Virus record (IMG/VR): IMGVR_UViG_3300047323_000682
Location: 1 to 53,341 of that record
DNA from: a virus
Direction: 5' to 3' (one strand)
Length of the DNA stretch: 53,341 nt
The position numbers and the translations under genes are program-made. The notes beneath the pieces are model-generated. The model was not told the DNA's origin. It made no database searches and worked only from the letters and a program-made list of their open reading frames with translations. This document shows, piece after piece, positions 29,685-38,774 of this stretch (position 1 is its first letter; each line of letters begins with the position of its first letter).

Positions 29685-30653
29685 ATGTCCCTGTCGCAAA
29701 TGCAGGTTTTCAACGAATACATCATGCCGGCGACTCTCGAGACGCTGGATCAGTATCTCGCCGCTTTCAACGCTGCCAGCCGTGGCGCAATCGTTCTCTC
29801 CCCCGACGGCTTCACTGGCGACTTCCTCCAGGAGTCGTTCTTCCAGACTCTGGCTGCTGCTCAGCGCCGAGTTGACCGCTACAGCGCCAACGCCGCTGTC
29901 GCTGCCACCGATCTGACCGAACTGAAAAACACTTCGGTGAAAGTCGCCGGTGGTTTCGGACCGATCCGCTACGAGCCATCGCAGATGACCTGGCTGGAGC
30001 GCCCAACCGCGCAAGGTGTTGAAGTTGCGAGCCGCGCGTTCGCTGAAATCCTGCTGAAGGATCAGTTGAACACTGCAATCGCTGCCCTGGTTGCTGCGAT
30101 CACCGCCCAGGCCGCTGCGGTCAACGATGTGTCGGCTACCGCCGGCATCACCTACGCCGGCCTGAACAACGCTCACGCTAAGTTCGGCGACGCCAGTCAG
30201 AACTTGGTAACCCAGGTGATGCAGGGCACCAGCTACCACAAGTTGGTCGGCCAAAACCTGGCGAACCAGCAGCAGCTGTTCCAGGCAGGCAACGTCCGCG
30301 TGGTGGACATCCTCGGCAAAATCTCCGTTGTGACGGATGCCCCGGCGCTGATGCAGGCCGGCACCCCGAACAAGGAGATCATCCTTTCCCTGGTGCAAGG
30401 CGCTGCGCTCGTTCACGACGGCCGCGACATCATCAGCAACGTCCAGACCGTCAACGGCAAGGAGCGTATCGAAACCACGCTCCAGACCGACTACACCTTC
30501 GGCCTGGGCCTGAAGGGCTACACCTGGGACACCACCACCGGCGGCAAGTCGCCTACCGACGCCGAACTGGCAACCGGTACCAACTGGGACAAGACTGCCA
30601 CCAGCATCAAGCACACCGCCGGTGTGGCTCTGATCGGTGATGCCTCCAAGTAA
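29685..30653 (+). CDS. Major capsid protein
   Basis: 322 residues. Starts MSLSQMQVFNEYIMPATLET, with DLTELKNTSVKVAGGFGPIR, VQGAALVHDGRDIISNVQTV and a C-terminal ETTLQTDYTFGLGLKGYTWD. Similar to capsid proteins of Pseudomonas siphoviruses that follow a separate scaffold. No N-terminal delta domain is apparent, fitting the separate scaffold gene 12 bases upstream. Good ribosome site AAGGAAATAACTC. Confidence 0.85.
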   Translation: MSLSQMQVFNEYIMPATLETLDQYLAAFNAASRGAIVLSPDGFTGDFLQESFFQTLAAAQRRVDRYSANAAVAATDLTELKNTSVKVAGGFGPIRYEPSQMTWLERPTAQGVEVASRAFAEILLKDQLNTAIAALVAAITAQAAAVNDVSATAGITYAGLNNAHAKFGDASQNLVTQVMQGTSYHKLVGQNLANQQQLFQAGNVRVVDILGKISVVTDAPALMQAGTPNKEIILSLVQGAALVHDGRDIISNVQTVNGKERIETTLQTDYTFGLGLKGYTWDTTTGGKSPTDAELATGTNWDKTATSIKHTAGVALIGDASK

Positions 30654-30702
30654 CCCCGACAGCTGAGTCGGGCCCAGTGCCCGGCTTGGCGAGGACATGA
30701 TC

Positions 30703-31278
30703 ATGAGCAACAAGAACATCTGGTATCTGCCCGGGCCATTCCACCAATACCGGGAAGACGTGAAGGCGTTGGCCAAGGCGAATGGCTTGCGCATCATCGA
30801 CGCTAGCGCTACCGAAAGTCGTGATGATGCCGCCGACGAAGTGCCCGACGTGACGATCAAGGAACTGCCTACTGTGCTGCTGATCGGTGGCGGTAATTCC
30901 AGTGTCGATATCGACGCCTTCCGCGCCGAGCTTGAGTCTGTCGGCCTGATCGTCGAGTCATTCGCTGATCAAGAGCTGGCGCGCCCCGAAGGCGAACTTG
31001 GTCCTATCGCTGACCGCCTGTTTCAGGTGTTCGAGGCGGTAAACGCCGGCGTGGAAATCCTCATCCGTGAGCGTGACGGTGAAGCTGAAAAGGCGAAGGC
31101 TCTGCAACTGCAGGTGGACGACCTTCTCCAGCAGGCCGACAAAGCCCGCTTGGAAGGCGCGGACGCGAAGGAAGTCGCCGAACTGAAGGCCAAGCTGGAC
31201 GAAGCCAATGTCCAGTATCGGGCCAACGCCTCGAAAGAATCCCTGGAAAAGCTCGTCGCCGAGCTGACCAAGGAGTAA
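30703..31278 (+). CDS. Structural protein downstream of capsid, coiled-coil tail
   Basis: 191 residues: MSNKNIWYLPGPFHQYREDV, a small alpha/beta part, then a coiled coil (LQLQVDDLLQQADKARLEGA, EVAELKAKLDEANVQY). Likely a head accessory or head-tail joining protein by position; no family recognised. GAGG lies 8 bases before the ATG at 30703. Confidence 0.65.
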   Translation: MSNKNIWYLPGPFHQYREDVKALAKANGLRIIDASATESRDDAADEVPDVTIKELPTVLLIGGGNSSVDIDAFRAELESVGLIVESFADQELARPEGELGPIADRLFQVFEAVNAGVEILIRERDGEAEKAKALQLQVDDLLQQADKARLEGADAKEVAELKAKLDEANVQYRANASKESLEKLVAELTKE

Positions 31279-31337
31279 TACTGCTGGCTGTCGGTGATCC
31301 GGCGGCCAATCTTCAAACCATTCCAGCGAGTTGACGC

Positions 31338-31841
31338 ATGACACTCATCATCGAGGACGGCACCGGCAAGCCAGACGCCGAAAGCTACGCGAGCGCCGCG
31401 GACTTGGTCATGTACGCCGGTAAGTTCGGCGTGACCATCCCGGTGGAAGTGCCAGCACAGGAAGCGTTGCTGCGCCGGGCCGCGCTGACAATGGATGGCA
31501 TGACATGGAAAGGGCGAAAGTCCAACAGCGAGCAGGCCCTATCCTGGCCGCGCCGCGGTGTTGAACTGGATTACGAGATCAAGCCTGATAACTACCTGCC
31601 GGCGCGGATCCAGTACGGGCAGATGGCCTTGGCCGCCGAGATTCATCAGGACGATATCGACCCAATCGAAAAGCGCAAAGGCGCGGTGACATTGGAGCGT
31701 GTCGAAGGGGCAGTGACTCGTGAGTACGCGACGATCTCCAACACCAGCGGCCGACTGTTGCCGGCGGCGCCGGACCGGCCGAGCGCCACGCAGTTTGCTG
31801 ATTACCTTCAGCGAAGAGGGTTGTTCGCTGTAAGGGCTTAG
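31338..31841 (+). CDS. DnaT-like head-tail connector
   Basis: 167 residues. MTLIIEDGTGKPDAESYASA, ALLRRAALTMDGMTWKGRKS, LSWPRRGVELDYE, PARIQYGQMALAAEIHQDDI match the phage connector family often annotated as putative DnaT-like. It forms part of the neck below the portal. Its stop overlaps that of a convergent minus-strand gene by four bases. Confidence 0.8.
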   Translation: MTLIIEDGTGKPDAESYASAADLVMYAGKFGVTIPVEVPAQEALLRRAALTMDGMTWKGRKSNSEQALSWPRRGVELDYEIKPDNYLPARIQYGQMALAAEIHQDDIDPIEKRKGAVTLERVEGAVTREYATISNTSGRLLPAAPDRPSATQFADYLQRRGLFAVRA

Positions 31842-32212
31842 TCAGGATATTGCTCTTCCAGCTGGGAAAGCAGATGTCCAATATCTGTATTGATGCCGTA
31901 GACGCAGGAGAACCATTGTTGCGTTGCTGGGTCGGCGTTTACGCTCACAAGAATGTTGGCTGCCGCTGTGCTCACAGCTGGCTCGAAGTAAAACTCCTCG
32001 CATTCGCTGCGGGCACGTCTTTCACCATCTACAGTGCCGGTTTTGGCGTGTCGCTTGATTTCTTCCTTGAGCAATCTGAAACGCTGCTGCATTTCGTCCT
32101 TCTCTAGGCGATTGAGTCTGGGCTTGTGCAGTGCCATTAACTCGTTGGCCTGGTTGCAGAAACTGCGCATCTTGCATATCACTTCGCGGGCATGCTGCTC
32201 TTCTTTCGTCAT
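31838..32212 (-). CDS. Antisense moron inside the connector module
   Basis: 124 residues, charged and helical first half (MTKEEQHAREVICKMRSFCN, LNRLEKDEMQQRFRLLKEEI), second half with WFSCVYGINTDIGHLLSQLE. Family not recognised. Opposite to the structural genes and wedged between two neck genes with only four bases of overlap. ATG at 32212 has AGGAAG at 7 bases. Confidence 0.65.
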   Translation of the reverse strand: MTKEEQHAREVICKMRSFCNQANELMALHKPRLNRLEKDEMQQRFRLLKEEIKRHAKTGTVDGERRARSECEEFYFEPAVSTAAANILVSVNADPATQQWFSCVYGINTDIGHLLSQLEEQYPD

Positions 32213-32292
32213 CGTGACTTCCTGTTCCATTAACCATGTTCTTGGAGGGACGATACTAACCGTCCCGCTTGACCGATGCATACGGAGCCCTC

Positions 32293-32661
32293 ATGGCCTT
32301 CTACGACGAAATGGCCGTGATGGCTCTGGAGATGATCACAGAGTTCGGCCGGCCCGTGACCATCCGGGCAATCACAGTCGGTGAGTACGATCCGGAAACC
32401 GGTACCGCACCACCTGACACCATCACGGAGCAGACCGCACAAGGCATCCTGCTCGACTTCACCGGCCAAGAGTTCCAGAACAACAGCCTCATCAAGCAGG
32501 GCGACAAGAAACTCAAGATCGCCGCGGAGGGGCTGGCGTGGGTGCCTGACCTGCTGAACAAGGTCATCATTCAAGGTCGCACCTGGTCAATCGTTCCTCC
32601 GCTGAAAGAAATCAATCCAGCCGGTACGCCGATCCTCTATGAATTGCAGGTGCGATCGTGA
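32293..32661 (+). CDS. Head-closure/neck protein
   Basis: 122 residues: FGRPVTIRAITVGEYDPETG, QGILLDFTGQEFQNNSLIKQ, GRTWSIVPPLKEINPAGTPI. The pattern (a short beta-barrel with GRTWSIV and YELQVR) matches head-closure proteins of siphovirus necks. ATG at 32293 follows GGAG; it overlaps the next gene start by four bases. Confidence 0.75.
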   Translation: MAFYDEMAVMALEMITEFGRPVTIRAITVGEYDPETGTAPPDTITEQTAQGILLDFTGQEFQNNSLIKQGDKKLKIAAEGLAWVPDLLNKVIIQGRTWSIVPPLKEINPAGTPILYELQVRS

Positions 32662-33254
32662 GCCGAGCGGGTTCCGGCCAGTCCGGCAGCTTCGCCCTGA
32701 GCCTAGCCGAGTTCGCGGCCCAGGCGACGGAAGCCATCGACGCGAGCCTGCGCGAGATCATCATCGAGGTCGGCAGCAGCGTGATCCGCATGTCACCCGT
32801 GGGCAATCCCGAACTATGGGCGCAGAACACCGTGGCCCGTCAGTACAACGAGGCCGTCGACGATCACAACAGCAACCTACGCAGCGACCCAGCCAACCTG
32901 ACGAAAGCAGGTAGGCTCAAGCCAGGTCGCAAGCTGAACGATGGAATGGATATCGTTGCGCCAGAGGGATACGTAGGCGGGCGGTTCCGGGCCAACTGGC
33001 ATCTTTCGATTGATGTCGTGGAGAACGTTACTTTTGATGAGGTTGATCCGGGAGGCCAAGAGACGATCGCGGCTCTGGTCTCGGCGGTCAGCGACTTCAC
33101 GGCCGGACAGACCGCTTACCTCATCAACAACCTGCCGTACGCGATTCCGCTGGAGTTCGGACACTCGAGCCAAGCACCGGGCGGCATGGTCCGCATCACC
33201 GTGGCCCGCTTCCAGCAGATCGTGCTGGAGGCCATCAGGAACAACCAGATATGA
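32658..33254 (+). CDS. HK97 gp10-like neck protein
   Basis: 198 residues. Helical N-terminus (FAAQATEAIDASLREIIIEV, GSSVIRMSPVG), FRANWHLSIDVVENVTFDEV, PYAIPLEFGHSSQAPGGMVR. The last element, a LEFGHS...PGGMVR loop, is typical of gp10/minor tail neck proteins. Starts with GTG at 32658 overlapping the preceding stop. Confidence 0.8.
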   Translation: MSRAGSGQSGSFALSLAEFAAQATEAIDASLREIIIEVGSSVIRMSPVGNPELWAQNTVARQYNEAVDDHNSNLRSDPANLTKAGRLKPGRKLNDGMDIVAPEGYVGGRFRANWHLSIDVVENVTFDEVDPGGQETIAALVSAVSDFTAGQTAYLINNLPYAIPLEFGHSSQAPGGMVRITVARFQQIVLEAIRNNQI

Positions 33255-33676
33255 GCCACAAGATTATTCGCTCGCTGCTGGAATCGCGCCTCAAAGCCTG
33301 GGCCGCTGCCCGGACGCCACCCTTGCGCATCGCTTACCAAAACGTTCCATTCACCCCGAACAACGGTGAGACTTACCTGCGGGCGTTCCTGCTTCCTGCC
33401 GGAACCGAAAGCAACGACCTGGCGGGGGCGCACCGGCTCTACACCGGCGTGTTCCAAGTCAGCATCGTGACGCCGACCGGCAATGGTCCCGCTGGTGCCG
33501 AAACGATTGCCGATGAGCTTGCTGCGCTGTACCCGCTGAACGATCGCCTGATCCGCGGTGGGCTCATAGCTTTGGTCATGACACCGGTCGAGCCAGGACC
33601 CGAGCAGACCGAGGACACAGCGTTCACATTGCCGGTGTCCTTCCAGTACAGATCCGACACTGTCTCACAGATCTAG
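33251..33676 (+). CDS. Tail terminator protein (DUF4128-like)
   Basis: 141 residues: IIRSLLESRLKAWAAARTPP, RIAYQNVPFTPNNGETYLRA, LYTGVFQVSIVTPTGNGPAG, ADELAALYPLNDRL. This is the tail-terminator/completion family that caps the tail tube and docks it to the head. ATGA overlap with the gp10-like gene. Confidence 0.85.
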   Translation: MSHKIIRSLLESRLKAWAAARTPPLRIAYQNVPFTPNNGETYLRAFLLPAGTESNDLAGAHRLYTGVFQVSIVTPTGNGPAGAETIADELAALYPLNDRLIRGGLIALVMTPVEPGPEQTEDTAFTLPVSFQYRSDTVSQI

Positions 33677-33738
33677 ACCCAATGATGGCTACCTGCTACG
33701 TTCGTCGCTTCCTCAGGTCGCGTATAAACGGACAACGC

Positions 33739-34269
33739 ATGACTAAGCTCGCACTGGCCATAACAATCATCGCTGGCATATATCTCTCGGGTTGTACCAG
33801 CCTTCAGCAAAAACCGTACTCCGCAGCACCCGAGGGGGTCTCGATTTCTAAAGCTCCGAACGGTAGCTACTCCGTCGACAGGGTAAAAATTCAGCGGTCC
33901 GCTAAGCCAGCATCCGGTGATGCCCTACAGTTCTGCTTCGCCCAAAATCTTCCGGGCATTAGCGGTACGCCCCTACTAAATTCGGCAAAAACCAAAATTA
34001 CCGCCCAAGGCAAAGATCAGGTTTCTTTCGTCGTCCCAATGACAATGGGTACGCCACTCAGTTACGAGATCATGTTCACGTTGACCGTAAGCGATACTTC
34101 TGGAACGCGATTGTTTGACTACTCAAACATCAAGATTCGTGGGACCTGGACCGCCAACGAAGCGCCGCTTCCCGGCTCTCAGGAGGCGGCAATGTATGTC
34201 GACAGCGCTTTCGACAAACTGCGAATGATCAGCGAAACCCTGACGTCCTGTTTGGATACGGAAGGGTGA
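33739..34269 (+). CDS. Lipoprotein moron in tail module
   Basis: 176 residues. Lipoprotein signal peptide MTKLALAITIIAGIYLSGC with lipobox LSGC; the mature part is beta-rich (SYSVDRVKIQRSAKPASGDA, SYEIMFTLTVSDTSGTRLFD). Located between tail terminator and tail tube, followed by its own terminator. An envelope lipoprotein expressed by a prophage could mask receptors; no family recognised. Ribosome site weak; ATG at 33739 chosen from the signal peptide. Confidence 0.65.
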   Translation: MTKLALAITIIAGIYLSGCTSLQQKPYSAAPEGVSISKAPNGSYSVDRVKIQRSAKPASGDALQFCFAQNLPGISGTPLLNSAKTKITAQGKDQVSFVVPMTMGTPLSYEIMFTLTVSDTSGTRLFDYSNIKIRGTWTANEAPLPGSQEAAMYVDSAFDKLRMISETLTSCLDTEG

Positions 34270-34305
34270 AATCTCCCTAAATCACTGCCCGTTGGGCAAC
34301 CCCGG

Positions 34306-34328
34306 AACCCGCCATTGAGCGGGTTTTG
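34306..34328 (+). terminator. Terminator after tail-module lipoprotein
   Basis: AACCCGC (34306-34312), loop CATTGA, GCGGGTT (34319-34325), then TTG. Lies 26 bases before the tail tube ATG. Confidence 0.75.
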
Positions 34329-34353
34329 TCATATCTGCAAAGAGGAAAAACCA

Positions 34354-35001
34354 ATGGGCTACAAACTCCCCAACGGCGCAACCATCCAGCACGGTGCCAC
34401 CTACGCCGCCGAGCTGCCATTCACTGCGATGTCCAATGCCACAGAAGCAGTTGCCACGGTGGTAGGCAGCACATTGGCAGCAGGTGACATCGTCTTGGTC
34501 ACTGCTGGCTGGAGCCGCCTGAACAACCGTGTAGTGCGAGTAAAAACGGCCACTGCAACGTCGACCACTCTCGAAGGCATCGATACGTCCGACATCCAGG
34601 TCTATCCGGCTGGCGGTGGTGTTGGCACCCTGAAGAAGGTCCTCACTTGGGTGCAAATCCCGCAAGTGACTGACGTCGCGTTCTCTGGTGGAGAGCAAAA
34701 CTACCTGGACGTGGTTTTCCTCGAAGACGACCAGGGCAAGCAAATCCCGACAGATAAATCTGCTGCGAGCATGGCGCTAACCATTGCCGATGACCCGGCA
34801 CAAGCTTTCAACGCTGTGCTGCTCGCAGCAGATGCGGGTAAGAAGATCCAGGCTGCACGGATGAACCTTCCAGGTACCGATACCGTTCTCTACGGCGCGT
34901 ACACCTCGTTCTCGAAGCAGCCGGCGGTGTCGCGTAACAACCTGCTCACCCGCACCGTCAACTTGGCGCTGCAGGCTGAACCTACCCGCTACCTGTCGTA
35001 A
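34354..35001 (+). CDS. Major tail tube protein
   Basis: 215 residues: MGYKLPNGATIQHGATYAAE, AAGDIVLVTAGWSRLNNRVV, QIPQVTDVAFSGGEQNYLDV, FLEDDQGKQIPTDKSAASMA. Length, composition and position between tail terminator and chaperone fit the lambda gpV-type tube. ATG at 34354 follows AGAGGAAAA. Confidence 0.8.
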   Translation: MGYKLPNGATIQHGATYAAELPFTAMSNATEAVATVVGSTLAAGDIVLVTAGWSRLNNRVVRVKTATATSTTLEGIDTSDIQVYPAGGGVGTLKKVLTWVQIPQVTDVAFSGGEQNYLDVVFLEDDQGKQIPTDKSAASMALTIADDPAQAFNAVLLAADAGKKIQAARMNLPGTDTVLYGAYTSFSKQPAVSRNNLLTRTVNLALQAEPTRYLS

Positions 35002-35010
35002 GGAATTCTC

Positions 35011-35394
35011 ATGGCGAAGTTTTCCATTGCACCGAAGCCGACGTTCACTGTCGACGTAGCTATCCCGCAGGTCGGCGGCAAGCCGGCCGTGGTGCCGTTC
35101 ACGTTCAAATACCGTGACCGCACGGCGCTGGCTGAACTGTTCGACGCTTGGAAGGAAAGGGCAGAAGCCATCGGCGAGCGCTTCAAGGGCACTGAGCCGA
35201 CGTTGTCTGAGGTTACCGCCGCAGAAGTCGAGCAGGGCGTTGATCAGATCAAGGACCTGGTTGTTTCTTGGGGCTTCACCGACAAACTCAGCGACGAATC
35301 CATCACCGCATTGGTGAAGAGCTGCATCGGCGTCTCGGATGCCGTGGTGAAGGCCTATAGCGAGGCGTTCGGTAAGGCCCGCCTGGGAAACTGA
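35011..35394 (+). CDS. Tail assembly chaperone (gpG-like)
   Basis: 127 residues: MAKFSIAPKPTFTVDVAIPQ, VPFTFKYRDRTALAELFDAW, VEQGVDQIKDLVVSWGFTDK. It belongs to the phage tail assembly chaperones that coat the tape measure protein. The last two sense codons and the base before them form the slippery heptamer G_GGA_AAC just before the TGA, so a fraction of ribosomes should continue into the -1 frame. Confidence 0.85.
   Translation: MAKFSIAPKPTFTVDVAIPQVGGKPAVVPFTFKYRDRTALAELFDAWKERAEAIGERFKGTEPTLSEVTAAEVEQGVDQIKDLVVSWGFTDKLSDESITALVKSCIGVSDAVVKAYSEAFGKARLGN
35385..35391 (+). promoter_or_regulatory. -1 frameshift slippery site G_GGA_AAC
   Basis: GGGAAAC at 35385-35391 sits in the zero frame as G GGA AAC and is followed immediately by the stop TGA (35392-35394). 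It has the X XXY YYZ form and resembles lambda's GGGAAAG at the same gene junction. Slippage by -1 yields CTG ACC GAC and opens 107 further codons. Confidence 0.85.
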
Positions 35395-35714
35395 CCGACG
35401 TCGCACGCGCGCTCTATGAGCAGACCACTGATTCCGATGTCCTTTCGGTATTTGGGCTCTCTCCTTCAGATATCGATGACTCCATTGAAGTCTGGCCGGA
35501 CAATTGGCCGTCTTTCCTGGTCATGGACTCGATGGGGACTCAGTGGCGTACCGGCACGTGCGGCGCAACCGGTCTCGATTACGGCGTTCTGCTCAATGTG
35601 ATGAAGCTCGTCGGCATCCCGGCGAAGGATCGCCCCGGTGTGTTTCAGGATATCCGCGTTATGGAGTCGGAAGCCATCGCGGTTATGGCTGAAGCCCGCG
35701 ACAACAACCTGTGA
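35391..35714 (+). CDS. Frameshift extension of tail chaperone (DUF1799, gpT-like)
   Basis: 107 residues read only after the -1 shift, giving a fusion of about 234 residues. The extension contains SIEVWPDNWPSFLVMDSMGT, QWRTGTCGATGLDYGVLLNV and MKLVGIPAKDRPGVFQDIRV, matching the DUF1799 family, the usual T-like partner of siphovirus chaperones. There is no good independent start at its beginning; the internal ATG at 35523 would lose the conserved WPDNW. The fusion bridges the tape measure to the tail tube during assembly. Confidence 0.8.
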   Translation: MTDVARALYEQTTDSDVLSVFGLSPSDIDDSIEVWPDNWPSFLVMDSMGTQWRTGTCGATGLDYGVLLNVMKLVGIPAKDRPGVFQDIRVMESEAIAVMAEARDNNL

Positions 35715-35741
35715 GAGCGGGCAATTATTCAAGGTGAGTCG

Positions 35742-38700
35742 ATGAACATTGCAGAACTCGGCATCAAGGTCGATTCGGCTGATGCCGCCAACGCTGCGAC
35801 CGATCTCGACAAGCTTACCAAGGCTGGTGATCGCGCTGAGCAGTCCGCCGTCGGCCTGATGAAGGAGATGGAGGCGCTGGAGAAGTCGCTTTCGAAAGGC
35901 GCGACCTCCACGCAGGAACTGGCCAAACAACGTGACAGCCTGGCGAAGCTGACCCAAACCGGTGCCTATGGTGAAGCTGAATTCACCAAGATCAGCGCCC
36001 AGCTGGATAAGCAGCAGGTGGCATTGGCGAAGTCGACGCTGGATGAACAGAAGGCCCTGAACAGCCTGCTCGGCGCGATAGACCCGGCGCGCGCTGCAAT
36101 GGCCAAGCTGGACACTCAGGTTGAGCAGTTGGGGAAACACCTCGACGCCGGGCGCATCAGCCAGGACCAGTACAACTCGGCACTCAGCAAGATCGATAAG
36201 GATTACGCCAAGCTCGAAAAGACCGCCACCGGTTTCGACAAACTTCGCCTCGGTACTCGCCAGGCGCAAGAGAACGTCGTGCAGTTGAGCAATGCACTGT
36301 CCTCGGGTGACTGGGGTAGCGGTGTTCGTGCGGTCGCTCAGTTGGGCGCCGGAGCGGGCGAAGGAGCTGCAGGGTTGCTCGCTATCCTCGGACCGCTCGC
36401 GCTGGCAACCGCGGCTGTCGGTGGTCTCGCATACGCGTTTTACAAAGGTAGCGAGGAGCAAGACAGCTACAACAAGTCACTGATCCTGACCGGTAACTAC
36501 GCCGGTGTGAGTGCTGGGCAACTTGGCGACATGGCTCGTCAGGTCAGTGCAACAGTTGGCACCACCGGGCAAGCGGCAGCCGTGTTGGCACTGCTGGCCG
36601 ACAACGGCAAGATCGCCGGTGAAAGCTTCACGAGCATCACCCAGGCCGCTGTGTCGATGCAGGAAGCGACCGGCAAGGCCATAAGCGAGACGGTCGCCGA
36701 GTTTTCCAAGTTGGCTGACGATCCAGTAAAGGCATCTGCCGCACTGAATGAGCAATACCACTACCTGACGGCTTCGGTTTACTCGCAGATCGCGGCACTG
36801 GAAGAGCAGGGTGATCACGCGGGCGCTGTGAAGTTGGCGACAGAGCAGTACGCGGACGCCATCAACGAGCGCACACCGCGAATCCTGGAGAACCTGAGTT
36901 TTTGGGAGAAGGGTTACAACGCAGTTGCCCGCGCTGCCGATGGGCTGAAAAACATCGGACGACGAGACATCAATGCGGAAATCGAGACCGCGCAGAACGA
37001 CCTCCGTGACGCAGAGAACATGGATGGTTTGTTCCAAAGCCAAAAGTCCAAGGACGCATTGATCGAGTTCCGGCGCAATCGCCTCAACATGCTGGAAGAT
37101 CAGAAGGCCGCGGAAGCAGATATCGCCAAATGGGAAGGGGAACAGGCGAAAGCCCAGGGTGATGCCGTCTCGTCGATGGCGAAAATCGATGCCCTGACCA
37201 AATCTTCATGGACGAATGAGCAGAAACGCACTGAGGCGATCAAGGAGTACAAGCGGCAGCTCGAAGACATCCGAAAGGTGGCGCCGAACGATCCGCGCCT
37301 AAACCAAGCGGCCATCGATAAGAACCTGGCGAACATCAACGACCAGTTCAAGGATCCGAAAGCGGCCGGTTCGCAGGTCGATCTGACCGGGTACAACAAC
37401 GCGAAGAACAACCTGGCAGCCATCAGCGAGGAGTACAAAAACGCCCAGAAGGAACTGGACGCAGTGCAGAAGGCAGGGCTTGTTTCTCAGGCCGACTATG
37501 CCCTGAAGCGCGAAGCCTTGATTGGCAACGAGCGAGACGAAATCACCTCCGCCTACGAGGCAGAGATCGCCGCACTGGAAGCCACCAAGGCGAAGAAGAC
37601 CACCACTGCTGCGCAAAGCATCCAGCTGGATCAGAAGATCGCCGATGCGCGCGTCGGGATGGTCAAAGCTCAGAAGGATGCGGATAGTCAGCTCGAGGTC
37701 TTGGCCACGAACGAGACAGGGCGCCTTGCCCGACAAGAGCGGGCAATCACGACCTACGTTCAGGCCTTGGCCCAGCAGCAGCGAGCGCTGGAACTGGCAG
37801 GGCAGCGTGCCGTCCTCGGCGTCGGTCAGGGCGATCGCCAGAACGCACTCAACAACGAACTGAACAGCCAGCAAGATCGGTTCGCTCAGCAGTCGTTGGA
37901 GTTGGCAAACCAGAAGTCCGACCCGTCGCGGAACATGTCGGAAGAGGAGTTCACCCGCAAATCGCAGGCTCTCGCCGACGCGAACAAGGCTGCCACAGAC
38001 CAAATCCGGCAGAACTATGCGGACGTGGAAAAGGCGCAGGGCGATTGGACCAAAGGCGCGACTTCGGCGTGGGCCAATTACCTGGATTCGGCAAGCAACA
38101 TTGCCGGCCAGACGAAAACCCTATTCGGCAATGCCTTCAGCTCGATGGAGGACGCAGTCGTCAACTTCGCCATGACTGGCAAGCTGTCGTTTGCCGATTT
38201 CACTAAGTCGATTCTGGCTGACATGGCGCGGATCGCCACGCGGCAAGCGAGCTCGGCATTGCTCAGCAGCCTGGTCGGTACAGCTACCAATTATTTTGTT
38301 GGCAGTGGCTCCGGTAATGGGCTGGCTGCTGGTTCTGCCGGCGCGACGTCGTCGAATCTTGGTGCCTCGCAGGCGGGCTACTCCAATGTCGACTTTTCAG
38401 GCTACCGAGCGTCTGGCGGCCCGGTCGCGGCCAACTCGCTATACGAAGTCAACGAACTGGGCCCGGAGCTGTACAACGAGGGCGGCCGGTCTTTCCTCAT
38501 GACCGGGGCGAATGGCGGCAGTGTCACGCCGCTGACCCCTGGCGGCAGGCCAGCGCTGGCCGCGATGTCTGGTGGTAGTGGTGGCAACACGTACAACTTT
38601 CCTGTGGTGGTCTCAGTGCAGACCACTGGGGGGGATGGTGCGATACCGCAAGAAGCCTCAAATCAGCTCGGGAAAAGCATCCAACAGGCGGCCAAAACCG

Positions 38701-38774
38701 AAGCGGAAACGGCAATTGCCCGAGCGCTTCAACCAGGTGGCTCAATCTGGCGTTTAACAAATGGGAGGGGCTGA
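35742..38774 (+). CDS. Tail tape measure protein
   Basis: 1010 residues, consistent with a tail of roughly 150 nm by the usual 1.5 angstrom per residue rule. Helical throughout, with a hydrophobic stretch near residue 210-235 (LLAILGPLALATAAVGGLAY), phage lambda H-type middle (ASAALNEQYHYLTASVYSQI) and C-terminus with LSFADFTKSILADMARIATR, typical of lambda-family tape measures. The C-terminal GGS-rich tail precedes the tail tip genes. ATG at 35742 follows AAGGTGAG; its stop overlaps the next ATG. Confidence 0.93.
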   Translation: MNIAELGIKVDSADAANAATDLDKLTKAGDRAEQSAVGLMKEMEALEKSLSKGATSTQELAKQRDSLAKLTQTGAYGEAEFTKISAQLDKQQVALAKSTLDEQKALNSLLGAIDPARAAMAKLDTQVEQLGKHLDAGRISQDQYNSALSKIDKDYAKLEKTATGFDKLRLGTRQAQENVVQLSNALSSGDWGSGVRAVAQLGAGAGEGAAGLLAILGPLALATAAVGGLAYAFYKGSEEQDSYNKSLILTGNYAGVSAGQLGDMARQVSATVGTTGQAAAVLALLADNGKIAGESFTSITQAAVSMQEATGKAISETVAEFSKLADDPVKASAALNEQYHYLTASVYSQIAALEEQGDHAGAVKLATEQYADAINERTPRILENLSFWEKGYNAVARAADGLKNIGRRDINAEIETAQNDLRDAENMDGLFQSQKSKDALIEFRRNRLNMLEDQKAAEADIAKWEGEQAKAQGDAVSSMAKIDALTKSSWTNEQKRTEAIKEYKRQLEDIRKVAPNDPRLNQAAIDKNLANINDQFKDPKAAGSQVDLTGYNNAKNNLAAISEEYKNAQKELDAVQKAGLVSQADYALKREALIGNERDEITSAYEAEIAALEATKAKKTTTAAQSIQLDQKIADARVGMVKAQKDADSQLEVLATNETGRLARQERAITTYVQALAQQQRALELAGQRAVLGVGQGDRQNALNNELNSQQDRFAQQSLELANQKSDPSRNMSEEEFTRKSQALADANKAATDQIRQNYADVEKAQGDWTKGATSAWANYLDSASNIAGQTKTLFGNAFSSMEDAVVNFAMTGKLSFADFTKSILADMARIATRQASSALLSSLVGTATNYFVGSGSGNGLAAGSAGATSSNLGASQAGYSNVDFSGYRASGGPVAANSLYEVNELGPELYNEGGRSFLMTGANGGSVTPLTPGGRPALAAMSGGSGGNTYNFPVVVSVQTTGGDGAIPQEASNQLGKSIQQAAKTEAETAIARALQPGGSIWRLTNGRG

